Position numbers and translations under genes: made by a program
The notes under the pieces: model-generated
Database searches by the model: none
Seen by the model: only the letters and a program-made list of their open reading frames with translations
What the model was told of the DNA's origin: nothing
Source: Rhodopseudomonas pseudopalustris
GTDB taxonomy: Bacteria > Pseudomonadota > Alphaproteobacteria > Rhizobiales > Xanthobacteraceae
Direction of reading: 5' to 3'
Assembly: GCF_900110435.1 (NCBI RefSeq)
Contig: NZ_FODT01000004.1
Span: 310,001-374,000 of the forward strand
DNA length: 64,000 nucleotides
Shown: piece after piece, positions 39,448 to 48,818 of the stretch
Layout: every line of letters starts with the position of its first letter
How positions within the stretch are numbered: the stretch's first letter is position 1

Positions 39448-40647
39448 ATGGTCATGCGTAACATTCAACGGTCGCTTGTCGTCCCTCTCGTCATCGCGCT
39501 GAGCGGGCTGCTGGCCGGGTGTGCATCGCAACCGCGCGTGCCGTACACCGCCGCGGAGGCGGCCGATGCACGGGTTCTCGATCTTACAAACCTGCGGCGC
39601 TATGCCGACGAGCCGGCGGCGGCGTTCCGGGACGACAAATTGATCGCAGGGCCGCGCACCTATCTGGCGCTGTCGGGTGGCGGCGCCGACGGCGCCTATG
39701 GCGCGGGCGTGCTCAACGGATGGACGGAGACGGGCACGCGTCCCTCGTTCTCGATCGTCTCGGGGGTCAGCACCGGCGCCCTGATCGCGCCCTTTGCGTT
39801 TCTCGGTCCGCAATACGACCCGACCTTGCGCGAGTTCTACACCAGCGGCATCGCCGAGAGCCTGCTCGACTCGCTGAACCCGTTCAATGCGATCTTCGGG
39901 TCGGGTTTGTTCGGCAACACCCGGTTGCGCGAACTGGTTGCTCAGTACATCGACGCGGATTTCGTGGCGGCAGTGGCCGCCGAGCACGCCAAAGGGCGAT
40001 TGTTGTTCGTTGTGACGACCAATCTGGATTCCCAGCGTGCGGTGATCTGGAATCTGGGGCGGATCGCTTCGCTGCACACGATGGAAGGCCTCAACCTTTT
40101 CAGAGACGTGGTGGCCGCATCAGCGAGTCTGCCGGCGGTGTTTCCGCCGATGCTGGTGAATGCGCAAGCCGCTGGCGTCCGGTTTCAGGAGATGCATGTC
40201 GACGGCGGTGTGACCGCGCCGGTCCTGACGCTGCCCGAGGCCTATTTGCTGCGCAACGCGTCATGGGGCAAATCGTTGGACCTGCAGCTCTACATCCTCA
40301 TGAACAACAAGATCGAACCGGAATTCCAGGTGGTTCAGAACCGGACGCTCGAGATCGCGGCGCGGTCGTCGTCGACGCTGATCAAGGCGCAGACCCGCTC
40401 GATCCTCTACACCACCTATGATTTTGCCCGCCGCAACAAATACGGTTTCAACCTGACCTACATCGAAACCGAGCGGCCACCGTCCCCAGCCGGATTCGAC
40501 ACCGCTTACATGCGCGCGTTGTTTCAATACGGCTACGACAGGGCGAGGTCGGGCCATGCGTGGTCGAAATCGCCTCCCCCGCTTGGTCCGGCGGTGGCGC
40601 CCGTCGCCGACACGGCGCCAGTCCGGCGTTTGGCCGGCGCGAACTGA
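39448..40647 (+). CDS. Patatin-like phospholipase lipoprotein
   Basis: A 399-residue predicted lipoprotein with a patatin hydrolase domain. A lipobox (LLAGC, about residue 25) is followed by the oxyanion loop SGGGADGAYGAG, the nucleophile elbow GVSTGA (Ser108) and the catalytic Asp in HVDGGV, so the Ser-Asp dyad is intact. Starts at GTG 39442 or ATG 39454 are also possible. The signal and lipobox place it in the envelope, where it could cleave phospholipids. It follows the RND operon by 24 nt and may be read with it. Confidence 0.9.
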   Translation: MVMRNIQRSLVVPLVIALSGLLAGCASQPRVPYTAAEAADARVLDLTNLRRYADEPAAAFRDDKLIAGPRTYLALSGGGADGAYGAGVLNGWTETGTRPSFSIVSGVSTGALIAPFAFLGPQYDPTLREFYTSGIAESLLDSLNPFNAIFGSGLFGNTRLRELVAQYIDADFVAAVAAEHAKGRLLFVVTTNLDSQRAVIWNLGRIASLHTMEGLNLFRDVVAASASLPAVFPPMLVNAQAAGVRFQEMHVDGGVTAPVLTLPEAYLLRNASWGKSLDLQLYILMNNKIEPEFQVVQNRTLEIAARSSSTLIKAQTRSILYTTYDFARRNKYGFNLTYIETERPPSPAGFDTAYMRALFQYGYDRARSGHAWSKSPPPLGPAVAPVADTAPVRRLAGAN

Positions 40648-40722
40648 ACCAACGCTGGCGATGCGGCGGCAGGCCGCCGCATCATGGACCAATGACTCAT
40701 CGACCAGTGAATTGAGGCGGGT

Positions 40723-41337
40723 ATGTCTGTGCGTATGGCTCTCACAGCGCTGACGACGGCGTTGCTGTTGCTCGGTCAGGCGTCCGTTGTGCATTCCGCG
40801 CTTGAGCTTCCGGATGCAATTGAAGATCCGGCCGGGACGTCCAACCAGGAACAAGCCGGACCGATCGTCGGATCCGGCGCGGACATTGTCCGGATCGTGG
40901 AAAAGAACCTGATCGGATTCAGGGTCTATGATCTCAGCTTCAACGGCGACGGCGCCGCGCCATCGTTCGACGTCAAATCCTATCGCGGCGACAGGATCTG
41001 GAACACCGTGGTCGACGCCACGACACGACAGATCGTTCGGTCCGCGATGGTGATGTCGACGTCCGACCTGCACGGCGAAGACCGGAGGAATATCGACGAC
41101 TTCAAGCGATCGAGGATGGCTCTTTCCGAAGCGATTGCGATTGCCGAGAAATACGGCCCTGGCAATGCGATCAGTGCAGGGCTTCACCACGCCGGCGGCA
41201 GATTGGTGTTCGTGGTGGTTGTTGTTTCCAACGGTGAGCTTAAGGAGATCGTGATCCGTGCGGACCGCGATAAGCGGGGAAGGCGGCTCGATACGGAGAA
41301 TCCGGTCAGCGATGGCGCGCTACGCGCGCCTGCGTGA
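40723..41337 (+). CDS. Secreted PepSY-like protein of unknown function
   Basis: A 204-residue protein with a signal peptide ending near SVVHSA. The middle (FRVYDLSFNGDGAAPSFDVKSYRGDRIWNTVVDATTRQIV) and the end (MALSEAIAIAEKYGPGNAISAGLHHAGGRLVFVVVVVSNGELKEIVI) look like two PepSY-type beta-alpha folds, which occur in envelope proteins and peptidase inhibitors. The C-terminus is basic. It lies 75 nt after the patatin gene on the same strand. Confidence 0.72.
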   Translation: MSVRMALTALTTALLLLGQASVVHSALELPDAIEDPAGTSNQEQAGPIVGSGADIVRIVEKNLIGFRVYDLSFNGDGAAPSFDVKSYRGDRIWNTVVDATTRQIVRSAMVMSTSDLHGEDRRNIDDFKRSRMALSEAIAIAEKYGPGNAISAGLHHAGGRLVFVVVVVSNGELKEIVIRADRDKRGRRLDTENPVSDGALRAPA

Positions 41338-41486
41338 GCGATATCCAGCCGACCGCCGCAGCGGCGCCAGTTCATACGGGCCATCCTGGGGCGAGCCCAA
41401 GCCCATGATGTAACTGGAAATAATCTCCTGCTTCATGTATCGCTGCCACGATCAAATCTGGTGTCACCGATCCGCGGACGAAGTCA

Positions 41487-42473
41487 TTGGTCGATAAGTG
41501 GAAATTCTGCACTGCGCCGATGATGGAATGGACGGATACGCGCTGCCGCGTATTCCATCGTCTGCTGACCAGACGCGGCCGGCTCTACACCGAGATGCTG
41601 ACCTGCGGCGCGGTGATCCGTGGCGACCGGCAGCGGCTGCTCGGGTTCGACGCATCTGAACATCCGGTGGCGCTGCAACTCGGCGGTTCCAATCCGGCCG
41701 ACCTCGCGACCGCCGCGACGATCGGCGAAGACTTTGGCTATGACGAGATCAATCTCAATGTCGGCTGTCCGTCCGATCGGGTGAAGGAAGGCCGGTTCGG
41801 CGCCTGCTTGATGGCGGAGCCGATGCTGGTCGCGGACTGCGTCGCCGCAATGAAACAAGCGGTGACGATTCCGGTGACGGTCAAATGCCGGATCGGCATC
41901 GACGATCAGGATCCGGAGACGGCGCTCGACAATCTGGCGCAAAGCGTCGTCGCGGCCGGCGTCGATGCGCTGATCGTCCATGCCCGCAAGGCCTGGCTCA
42001 ATGGCCTGTCGCCGAAAGAGAACCGCGACATCCCGCCGCTCGATTACGACCGGGTGTATCGGCTGAAGCGGGCGATGCCCGCGGTTCCGATCATCATCAA
42101 TGGCGGTATCACCAGCATCGCGCAGGCGAAGCAACATCTCGCTTATGTCGACGGCGTGATGCTTGGACGCGCCGCCTATCAGGAGCCTTGGCGGCTGCTC
42201 GACGTCGATCCCGAGCTGTTCGGCGAAGCTGCGCCCCACGCCACGATGAAAGACGCGCTCGAAGCGTTGATGCCGTATATCGAGGATCAGCTCGCGCAGG
42301 GCGTGCGGCTGCATGCGATCACTCGGCATCTCATCGGCGCGTATCAGGGCGTGCCCGGCGCGCGGGCTTTCCGGCGCTATCTGTCCGAATTCGGGGTGAA
42401 GCCGGACGCCGACGTCAGCGTGTTGGCAAAGGCGATGGTCGCGGTCGGAGAGAGGACGTCCGAGGCGGCGTGA
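41487..42473 (+). CDS. dusA: tRNA-dihydrouridine(20/20a) synthase DusA
   Basis: An FMN enzyme that reduces uridine in the tRNA D-loop. The protein opens with the family sequence FCTAPMMEWTDTRCRVFHRLL and has the catalytic Cys in NLNVGCPSDRVKEGRFGACLM, then TVKCRIGIDD, VHARKAWLNGLSPKENR and INGGITS. The only in-frame start that keeps these residues is a TTG. A 149-nt gap separates it from the upstream gene. Confidence 0.95.
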   Translation: MVDKWKFCTAPMMEWTDTRCRVFHRLLTRRGRLYTEMLTCGAVIRGDRQRLLGFDASEHPVALQLGGSNPADLATAATIGEDFGYDEINLNVGCPSDRVKEGRFGACLMAEPMLVADCVAAMKQAVTIPVTVKCRIGIDDQDPETALDNLAQSVVAAGVDALIVHARKAWLNGLSPKENRDIPPLDYDRVYRLKRAMPAVPIIINGGITSIAQAKQHLAYVDGVMLGRAAYQEPWRLLDVDPELFGEAAPHATMKDALEALMPYIEDQLAQGVRLHAITRHLIGAYQGVPGARAFRRYLSEFGVKPDADVSVLAKAMVAVGERTSEAA

Positions 42474-42528
42474 TCCTGCCGGGGCACGGATAGCCTCGCC
42501 GTCGGTAGCTACCTCACGGATAGCTTCG

Positions 42529-43059
42529 TCACGGATAGCCTTGCATCCGCAACTGATCGGCGCGCACTTCCCAGCTCTCCAGCCTGTCGAGGAAGCTCAT
42601 GCCGAGCAGATTGGTCTTCATCTGGCCGCGCGGCACCACCAGCGCCGGCACCGAGCGTTCCACCAGTCTGCCGATCGCGATGCTGTCGAGCGACAGCCTG
42701 GCGGCGCGGGTGCGCCCCCCCGCGGTTTCCACATCGACGTTGAAATCGAGAATCTCGAGCGGCAGCCCGGCCGCCTTTGCGGTCTCATAAGTGAGGACGA
42801 CCGAGGTCGCGCCGGTATCGATCACCATTGGGGCGCTGACGCCGTTGACCTTCGCGCGCAGGGCAAACTCACCGCCGGTGCCGCGCGGAATCTGCACGAC
42901 GCGGCGATGGCCGGTGGCGGCGGTCGCCGCGGCGACACGATTGCGCAGCATGGTCGACATCGCATCGCCCGCGTCCGAGATGCGCTTCGGATCGCCATAG
43001 GCAACCACCGCGCCCGCTGTCCCGAGCAACACCACGAGCACGAGCAGGATCCGGCTCAC
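42529..43059 (-). CDS. Membrane-anchored retroviral-type aspartic protease (clan AA)
   Basis: A 176-residue single-domain aspartic protease. It has an N-terminal hydrophobic anchor (ILLVLVVLLGTAGAVVA), then the catalytic motif VIDTGATSVVLT with the psi-loop-like LLGMSFLDRL near the end. It matches the TIGR02281-like family of single-lobe proteases that must dimerise to be active. Substrate unknown. It lies upstream, by 10 nt, of nothing essential, but the DUF1289 gene precedes it on the same strand by the same short gap, suggesting a two-gene transcript. Confidence 0.85.
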   Translation of the reverse strand: MSRILLVLVVLLGTAGAVVAYGDPKRISDAGDAMSTMLRNRVAAATAATGHRRVVQIPRGTGGEFALRAKVNGVSAPMVIDTGATSVVLTYETAKAAGLPLEILDFNVDVETAGGRTRAARLSLDSIAIGRLVERSVPALVVPRGQMKTNLLGMSFLDRLESWEVRADQLRMQGYP

Positions 43060-43069
43060 GGAACACCTG

Positions 43070-43276
43070 TCAGGGTGTGCGATCCATGCGCGGCTTGGGT
43101 GGTTTCAGGCCGGCCTCGGCCATTCGACCGGGCAGCGTCGCCATGATCGCGAGCCGCTCGTCTGGCGCGAGCCGATGCCAGCGTGCGATCTCCGGCATGG
43201 TGCGACCGCAGCCGAAGCACAAGTCGGTGTGCGGATCGATCAGGCAGACCGCGATGCAGGGCGTCTCGATGCTCAT
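43070..43276 (-). CDS. DUF1289 small cysteine protein
   Basis: A 68-residue protein with the DUF1289 cysteine pattern: CIAVCLID, then LCFGCGRTMPEIARWHRLAPDERL. Four cysteines suggest an iron-sulfur cluster or zinc site. It ends in KPRMDRTP. The gene sits 10 nt ahead of the aspartic protease gene and 45 nt after the kinase gene on the same strand. Function is unknown. Confidence 0.88.
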   Translation of the reverse strand: MSIETPCIAVCLIDPHTDLCFGCGRTMPEIARWHRLAPDERLAIMATLPGRMAEAGLKPPKPRMDRTP

Positions 43277-43321
43277 ACTGGATCGTGACGGACATTGGAC
43301 GATTCCCGCAAGTCCCCATCG

Positions 43322-44914
43322 CTACAGCCCGGTGCCGGCGTTCATGATCGGCTTGCCGCGAACACGGCTGCGCTCGTCGGTCTCGACGAGGCTCGGCTGC
43401 AGCGGCGCTTCGTCCGCCATCGGCGCCAGCGCCGACATCACACGCTCTGGCGGGAAGGTCACGATCACTTCGGTGCCGATCCGCAATTTCGACTTCAGCG
43501 TGAAGGTGCCGCCGTGCATGTCCACCAAGCTCTTGGCGATCGGCAGTCCCAGGCCGGCTCCCTGTTCGGCAGATTTGATCGAGTTGGAGCCTTGCCCAAA
43601 CGAGGCCAGCACGATCGGGATTTCCTCCTCGGGGATGCCCGAGCCGGTGTCCTTGACGCTGAGATATTGACCGCCCGACGCGGTCCAGCCGACCTTGAGC
43701 CAGATCTCGCCGCCCTGCGGCGTAAACTTGATCGCGTTCGACAGCAGATTGAGCACGACCTGACGCACGGCGCGCTCGTCGCCCCAGATCCGCGGCATGC
43801 CTTGTTCGAAAACTTCGTGGATGGTGATGCCGCGGCTGGAGGCGCGCAGCTTCAGCAGGTGGTGACAGTCGCTCACGACATGGACAAGTGAGATCGCTTC
43901 CTCGTTGAGCTCGTAGCGGCCTGCCTCGATCCGCGACAGGTCGAGAATTTCGTTGATCAGGTTGAGCAGGTGGACGCCGGAATTGTGGATGTCCGCCGAG
44001 TAGTCCTTGTAGACCGGCACGGCGTGCGCGCCGAAAATTTCGCTCTTCATCACTTCGGAAAAGCCGAGAATGGCGTTGAGCGGCGTGCGCAGTTCGTGAC
44101 TCATCTGCGCGAGGAACCGCGACTTGGCGACGTTCGCGGCTTCGGCGCGGTGCCGCGCCTCGTCCGAAATCGCCTTGGCCTGTTCGAGTTCGCCGATCAG
44201 CGCGTCCTTTTCGGCGCGCGCTTCCAGGGTCGCCAGCGTCGTCGAGTGCAGGCGATGGGCGAGCAGGGCGAAATAGCCCTCGGCCGCGACCGTGAGCGCC
44301 GCCAGCACGTAGCTGTCGAAGGTGCCGCCGAGGATGAAGTTCAACGCGATCGCGCAGGTCACCGGCACCGTCGTCGCCAGCGCCGCGATCGGCAGGCTCG
44401 CGGCCAGCATGCTGGAGACCGCGACCACCAGCAGCATCAAGAACATCAGCAGCGTGTTGGAGACGACAGTGAGCCCGAGAGGGTGCACCAGGATCGTGGT
44501 CCAGGCGAGGCCATACAGCAGATCGAGCGCTACGAAGCGCCGCCGCCAGCCGCGAGTGCGGGGCGGCGAGGCCGGTTCCTGCAGGAAGCGGTTGCAGTTG
44601 CGGATCACCACGGCATGGACGCACAGCATCCCGACGGTCCAGGCGCCGGCAGTGATCGGATCGAGCCAGACTCCGAACAGCGCGCCGGTGACGACCACCA
44701 GCAGCATGATGACGAAGGACGCCGACAGCCGGGTCTGCGCGTATTGCCGGACGAGTTCGTGATCGAAGGCCGGGCGGGTGCCGCTGGTCGAGGTCAGCCG
44801 ATCGCGAGCTTCGCGGACGCGCTGCGCGGCAGCGCGCCGGTTACGTGCCGGGGCGACCACCGGGCTCTCGGCCGGAAGCTGGAACACTTCGGGCTTTTCG
44901 GCGGACTCACTCAT
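43322..44914 (-). CDS. Sensor histidine kinase of the PdhS/DivJ/PleC family
   Basis: A 530-residue kinase with about six hydrophobic segments in the N-terminal 190 residues (SFVIMLLVVVTGALFGVWL and onward) and no obvious extracellular domain. After a coiled linker comes HisKA with HELRTPLNAILGFSE and SEIFGAHAVPVYKDY, then HATPase with NLLSNAIKFTPQGG and GAGLGLPIAKSLVDMHGG. It resembles the rhizobial kinases that act on DivK, one of several per genome. The ATG giving MSESAEKP is used; an ATG four codons upstream is also possible. Confidence 0.87.
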   Translation of the reverse strand: MSESAEKPEVFQLPAESPVVAPARNRRAAAQRVREARDRLTSTSGTRPAFDHELVRQYAQTRLSASFVIMLLVVVTGALFGVWLDPITAGAWTVGMLCVHAVVIRNCNRFLQEPASPPRTRGWRRRFVALDLLYGLAWTTILVHPLGLTVVSNTLLMFLMLLVVAVSSMLAASLPIAALATTVPVTCAIALNFILGGTFDSYVLAALTVAAEGYFALLAHRLHSTTLATLEARAEKDALIGELEQAKAISDEARHRAEAANVAKSRFLAQMSHELRTPLNAILGFSEVMKSEIFGAHAVPVYKDYSADIHNSGVHLLNLINEILDLSRIEAGRYELNEEAISLVHVVSDCHHLLKLRASSRGITIHEVFEQGMPRIWGDERAVRQVVLNLLSNAIKFTPQGGEIWLKVGWTASGGQYLSVKDTGSGIPEEEIPIVLASFGQGSNSIKSAEQGAGLGLPIAKSLVDMHGGTFTLKSKLRIGTEVIVTFPPERVMSALAPMADEAPLQPSLVETDERSRVRGKPIMNAGTGL

Positions 44915-45086
44915 CAACCAACACAATTCCAGCGCAAAAACGCGCGCAGTTACATCAGCCTATATCTGGCTTCAAATCCTTAAGAGCAGCCTTAGAGGGA
45001 AAGATATTCCGGTTAACGACTGGCTAATGATCGAGGTTACCGCGCCGTGAAAACCGCGATCCTCAGACAATTGTGAGCCCGGCGCC

Positions 45087-45956
45087 TCAGCGTTCGAGCC
45101 GTGCCAGCAGGCTGGAGGTGTCCCAACGGCGTCCGCCGATCTTTTCGACTTCGGCGTAGAAGGCATCCACCAGCGCGGTCACCGGCAGGCTGGCGCCGTT
45201 GCGGCGGGACTCGGCCAGGCAGATCGACAGGTCCTTGCGCATCCATTCGACCGCGAAGCCGAAATCGTATTTGCCGTCGTTCATCGTCTTGTGCCGGTTC
45301 TCCATCTGCCAGGACTGCGCGGCGCCCTTGGAGATGGTGTCGATCACGGCGTTGACGTCGAGGCCCGCCTTCTTGGCGAAGTGGATGCCTTCCGACAGCC
45401 CCTGGACCAGCCCGGCGATGCAGATCTGATTGACCATCTTGGTGAGCTGGCCGGAGCCGGCCGGTCCGAGCAGCTTGCACATCCGCGCATAGGACGCGAT
45501 CACCGGCTCGGCCTTGGCATAGGCCCCGTCGCTGCCGCCGCACATCACCGTCAGGACGCCGTTCTCGGCGCCGGCCTGGCCGCCCGACACCGGCGCATCA
45601 ATGAAGGCGAAGCCGGCCTTGGTCGCGGCCGCATCCAGCTCGCGCGCGACCTCGGCGGACGCGGTGGTGTGATCGACGAAGATCGCGCCGGATTTCATCG
45701 CCGCGAACGCGCCGTCGTCGCCTGTGGTCACTGCCCGCAAGTCGTGGTCGTTGCCGACGCAGGCCATCACGAAGTCCTGATCCTTGGCCGCTTCAGCCGG
45801 CGTCGCCGCCGTGCGGCCTCCAAACTGATCGGCCCAGCTCTTTGCTTTTGCGGCGGTACGATTATAGACGGTGACGTCGTGCCCTCCCTTTTTGACGAGA
45901 TGTCCGGCCATCGGAAAACCCATCACGCCGAGACCGAGGAAAGCGACTTTGGCCAT
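45087..45956 (-). CDS. 3-hydroxyisobutyrate dehydrogenase-family reductase
   Basis: A 289-residue NAD(P)-dependent beta-hydroxyacid dehydrogenase. It starts VAFLGLGVMGFPMAGHLVKKG (nucleotide fold), contains the substrate-binding FIDAPVSGGQAGAENGVLTVMCGG and the catalytic Lys in GQLTKMVNQICIAG. Members act on 3-hydroxyisobutyrate, tartronate semialdehyde (GarR/GlxR) or glyoxylate-derived acids; the sequence does not decide between them. An open extension of 130 codons upstream is not coding. Confidence 0.93.
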   Translation of the reverse strand: MAKVAFLGLGVMGFPMAGHLVKKGGHDVTVYNRTAAKAKSWADQFGGRTAATPAEAAKDQDFVMACVGNDHDLRAVTTGDDGAFAAMKSGAIFVDHTTASAEVARELDAAATKAGFAFIDAPVSGGQAGAENGVLTVMCGGSDGAYAKAEPVIASYARMCKLLGPAGSGQLTKMVNQICIAGLVQGLSEGIHFAKKAGLDVNAVIDTISKGAAQSWQMENRHKTMNDGKYDFGFAVEWMRKDLSICLAESRRNGASLPVTALVDAFYAEVEKIGGRRWDTSSLLARLER

Positions 45957-46279
45957 GTCTGTACCCTTCAGATTGCGCGGCCCGATCGAATGCCGGCCGA
46001 ATCGAGTTGAGGCAGTCAGCGTAGCCTGATGCAGGCCCGCGGCAGGTGAGTCAGCATAGGCCGCGAGGCTCGACGGGCAAGGGGCTGACGGGGGCAATTG
46101 TCTTCGATCGAATTGCTGGGGCCGTATCTCTTGCAGTGCAAAAGACCGTTTCGCCGAGATCATCCGCTGCTGTAAGACCAGCCGTAACGATGGCGAGGGC
46201 GGGTGAGAGTTGAATTCTGTCCTTGAACCCAACCACCCCATATGTTCGGTCTGGCGCGGATCGGCGGAGGAGAAGTCCA
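45957..46279. other. 323-nt divergent intergenic region
   Basis: Lies between the divergent 3-hydroxyisobutyrate dehydrogenase-family and mrp genes. It contains the Shine-Dalgarno CGGAGG nine nt before the TTG start of mrp. No repeats, hairpins or short reading frames stood out. Confidence 0.5.
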
Positions 46280-47398
46280 TTGAGCGTGACGCAACAACAG
46301 ATTCGCGACAGCCTGGCCAAGGTGATGACGCCGCGCGGCGTGGCACTCACGCAAGCTGATGTTCTGTCTGAAATCGCGGTAACCGACGGCAAGGTCTATT
46401 TCTCGATCAATGTCGATGCCGCCGAGGCGCGGTCTTGGGAAAGCGTGCGGGCCGCGGCCGAGGCGGCCGTGCGTGCGGTTCCCGGCGTCACCAGCGCGCT
46501 CGCCGCGTTGACCGCCGAGCGCCGCCCTGGCGCGGCGCAGCCGCCACGATCCGGCGTCGCGCCGGCCGCGGCGCATCGGCCGGCGCCGGCCGGCGGCGCG
46601 CAGTCGCCGATGTCGAAGCAGGCGGAGATTCCCGGCGTGCGCGCGGTGATCGCGGTGGCGTCCGGCAAGGGCGGCGTCGGCAAGTCGACCACCTCGCTCA
46701 ATCTGGCGCTCGGGCTGCGCGATCTCGGCCTGCGGGTCGGGCTGCTGGACGCGGACATCTACGGCCCGTCGGTGCCGCGACTGACCGGCATCCAGGAGAA
46801 GCCGCAGCTCGACGACAGCCGCCGGATGATCCCGATCAAGCGCTTCGGACTGTCGATCATGTCGATCGGCTTCCTGGTCGAAGAGGAAGCGCCGATGATC
46901 TGGCGAGGGCCGATGGTGATGTCCGCGATCACCCAGATGCTACGCGACGTCGATTGGGGGCAGCTCGACGTCCTCGTGGTCGACATGCCGCCGGGTACCG
47001 GGGACGCTCAGCTCACATTGGCGCAGAACGTGCCGCTGAAAGGGGCGGTGATCGTCTCGACGCCACAGGATCTGGCGCTGATCGACGCGCGGCGCGGGCT
47101 GGCGATGTTCACCAAGGTCAATGTGCCGGTGCTCGGCATCATCGAGAACATGAGCTACTTCCTGTGTCCGGAATGCGGTACGCGGTCCGATATCTTCGGC
47201 CACGGCGGAGCCCGCCATGAGGCTGAGCGGCTGGGCGTGCCGTTCCTCGGCGAAGTCCCGCTGCACATCGACATTCGCGCCGCCTCCGACGCCGGCAGAC
47301 CGGTGGTGGAGAGCGAGCCGAACGGTCCGCATGCGGGGATCTATCGCGCTATCGCAGGTCAGGTCCGTGATCGCCTGAAGACCGCCGCAGCAATCTGA
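46280..47398 (+). CDS. Mrp/ApbC-type iron-sulfur cluster carrier ATPase
   Basis: A 372-residue P-loop ATPase that carries iron-sulfur clusters to target proteins. An N-terminal MIP18-type domain (about residues 1-85) is joined by an Ala/Pro-rich linker to the ParA-like ATPase domain with the deviant Walker A ASGKGGVGKST, VGLLDADIYGPSVP, and VDMPPGTGD. The cluster-binding CPEC motif (FLCPECG) is present. The start is TTG with GGAGG 9 nt upstream; the open frame begins earlier, but without a ribosome-binding site. Confidence 0.93.
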   Translation: MSVTQQQIRDSLAKVMTPRGVALTQADVLSEIAVTDGKVYFSINVDAAEARSWESVRAAAEAAVRAVPGVTSALAALTAERRPGAAQPPRSGVAPAAAHRPAPAGGAQSPMSKQAEIPGVRAVIAVASGKGGVGKSTTSLNLALGLRDLGLRVGLLDADIYGPSVPRLTGIQEKPQLDDSRRMIPIKRFGLSIMSIGFLVEEEAPMIWRGPMVMSAITQMLRDVDWGQLDVLVVDMPPGTGDAQLTLAQNVPLKGAVIVSTPQDLALIDARRGLAMFTKVNVPVLGIIENMSYFLCPECGTRSDIFGHGGARHEAERLGVPFLGEVPLHIDIRAASDAGRPVVESEPNGPHAGIYRAIAGQVRDRLKTAAAI

Positions 47399-48706
<1,308 letters not shown>

Positions 48707-48725
48707 TCCGACGCCTGAAACAACA

Positions 48726-48758
48726 AACCCGGCCTTCGAAAGAAGGCCGGGTTTTTTA
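48726..48758. terminator. Strong two-way intrinsic terminator
   Basis: A perfect 12-bp stem (AACCCGGCCTTC / GAAGGCCGGGTT) with a GAAA loop is followed by TTTTATTT on the plus strand. The minus strand reads into TTTGTTG, so it may also stop transcripts from the permease genes. Confidence 0.9.
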
Positions 48759-48818
48759 TTTGGCTGAGGGGGTGAGATGGAAGGCGGCGGCGTTATCGCC
48801 GCCAGCCGAGCAGGGTGC

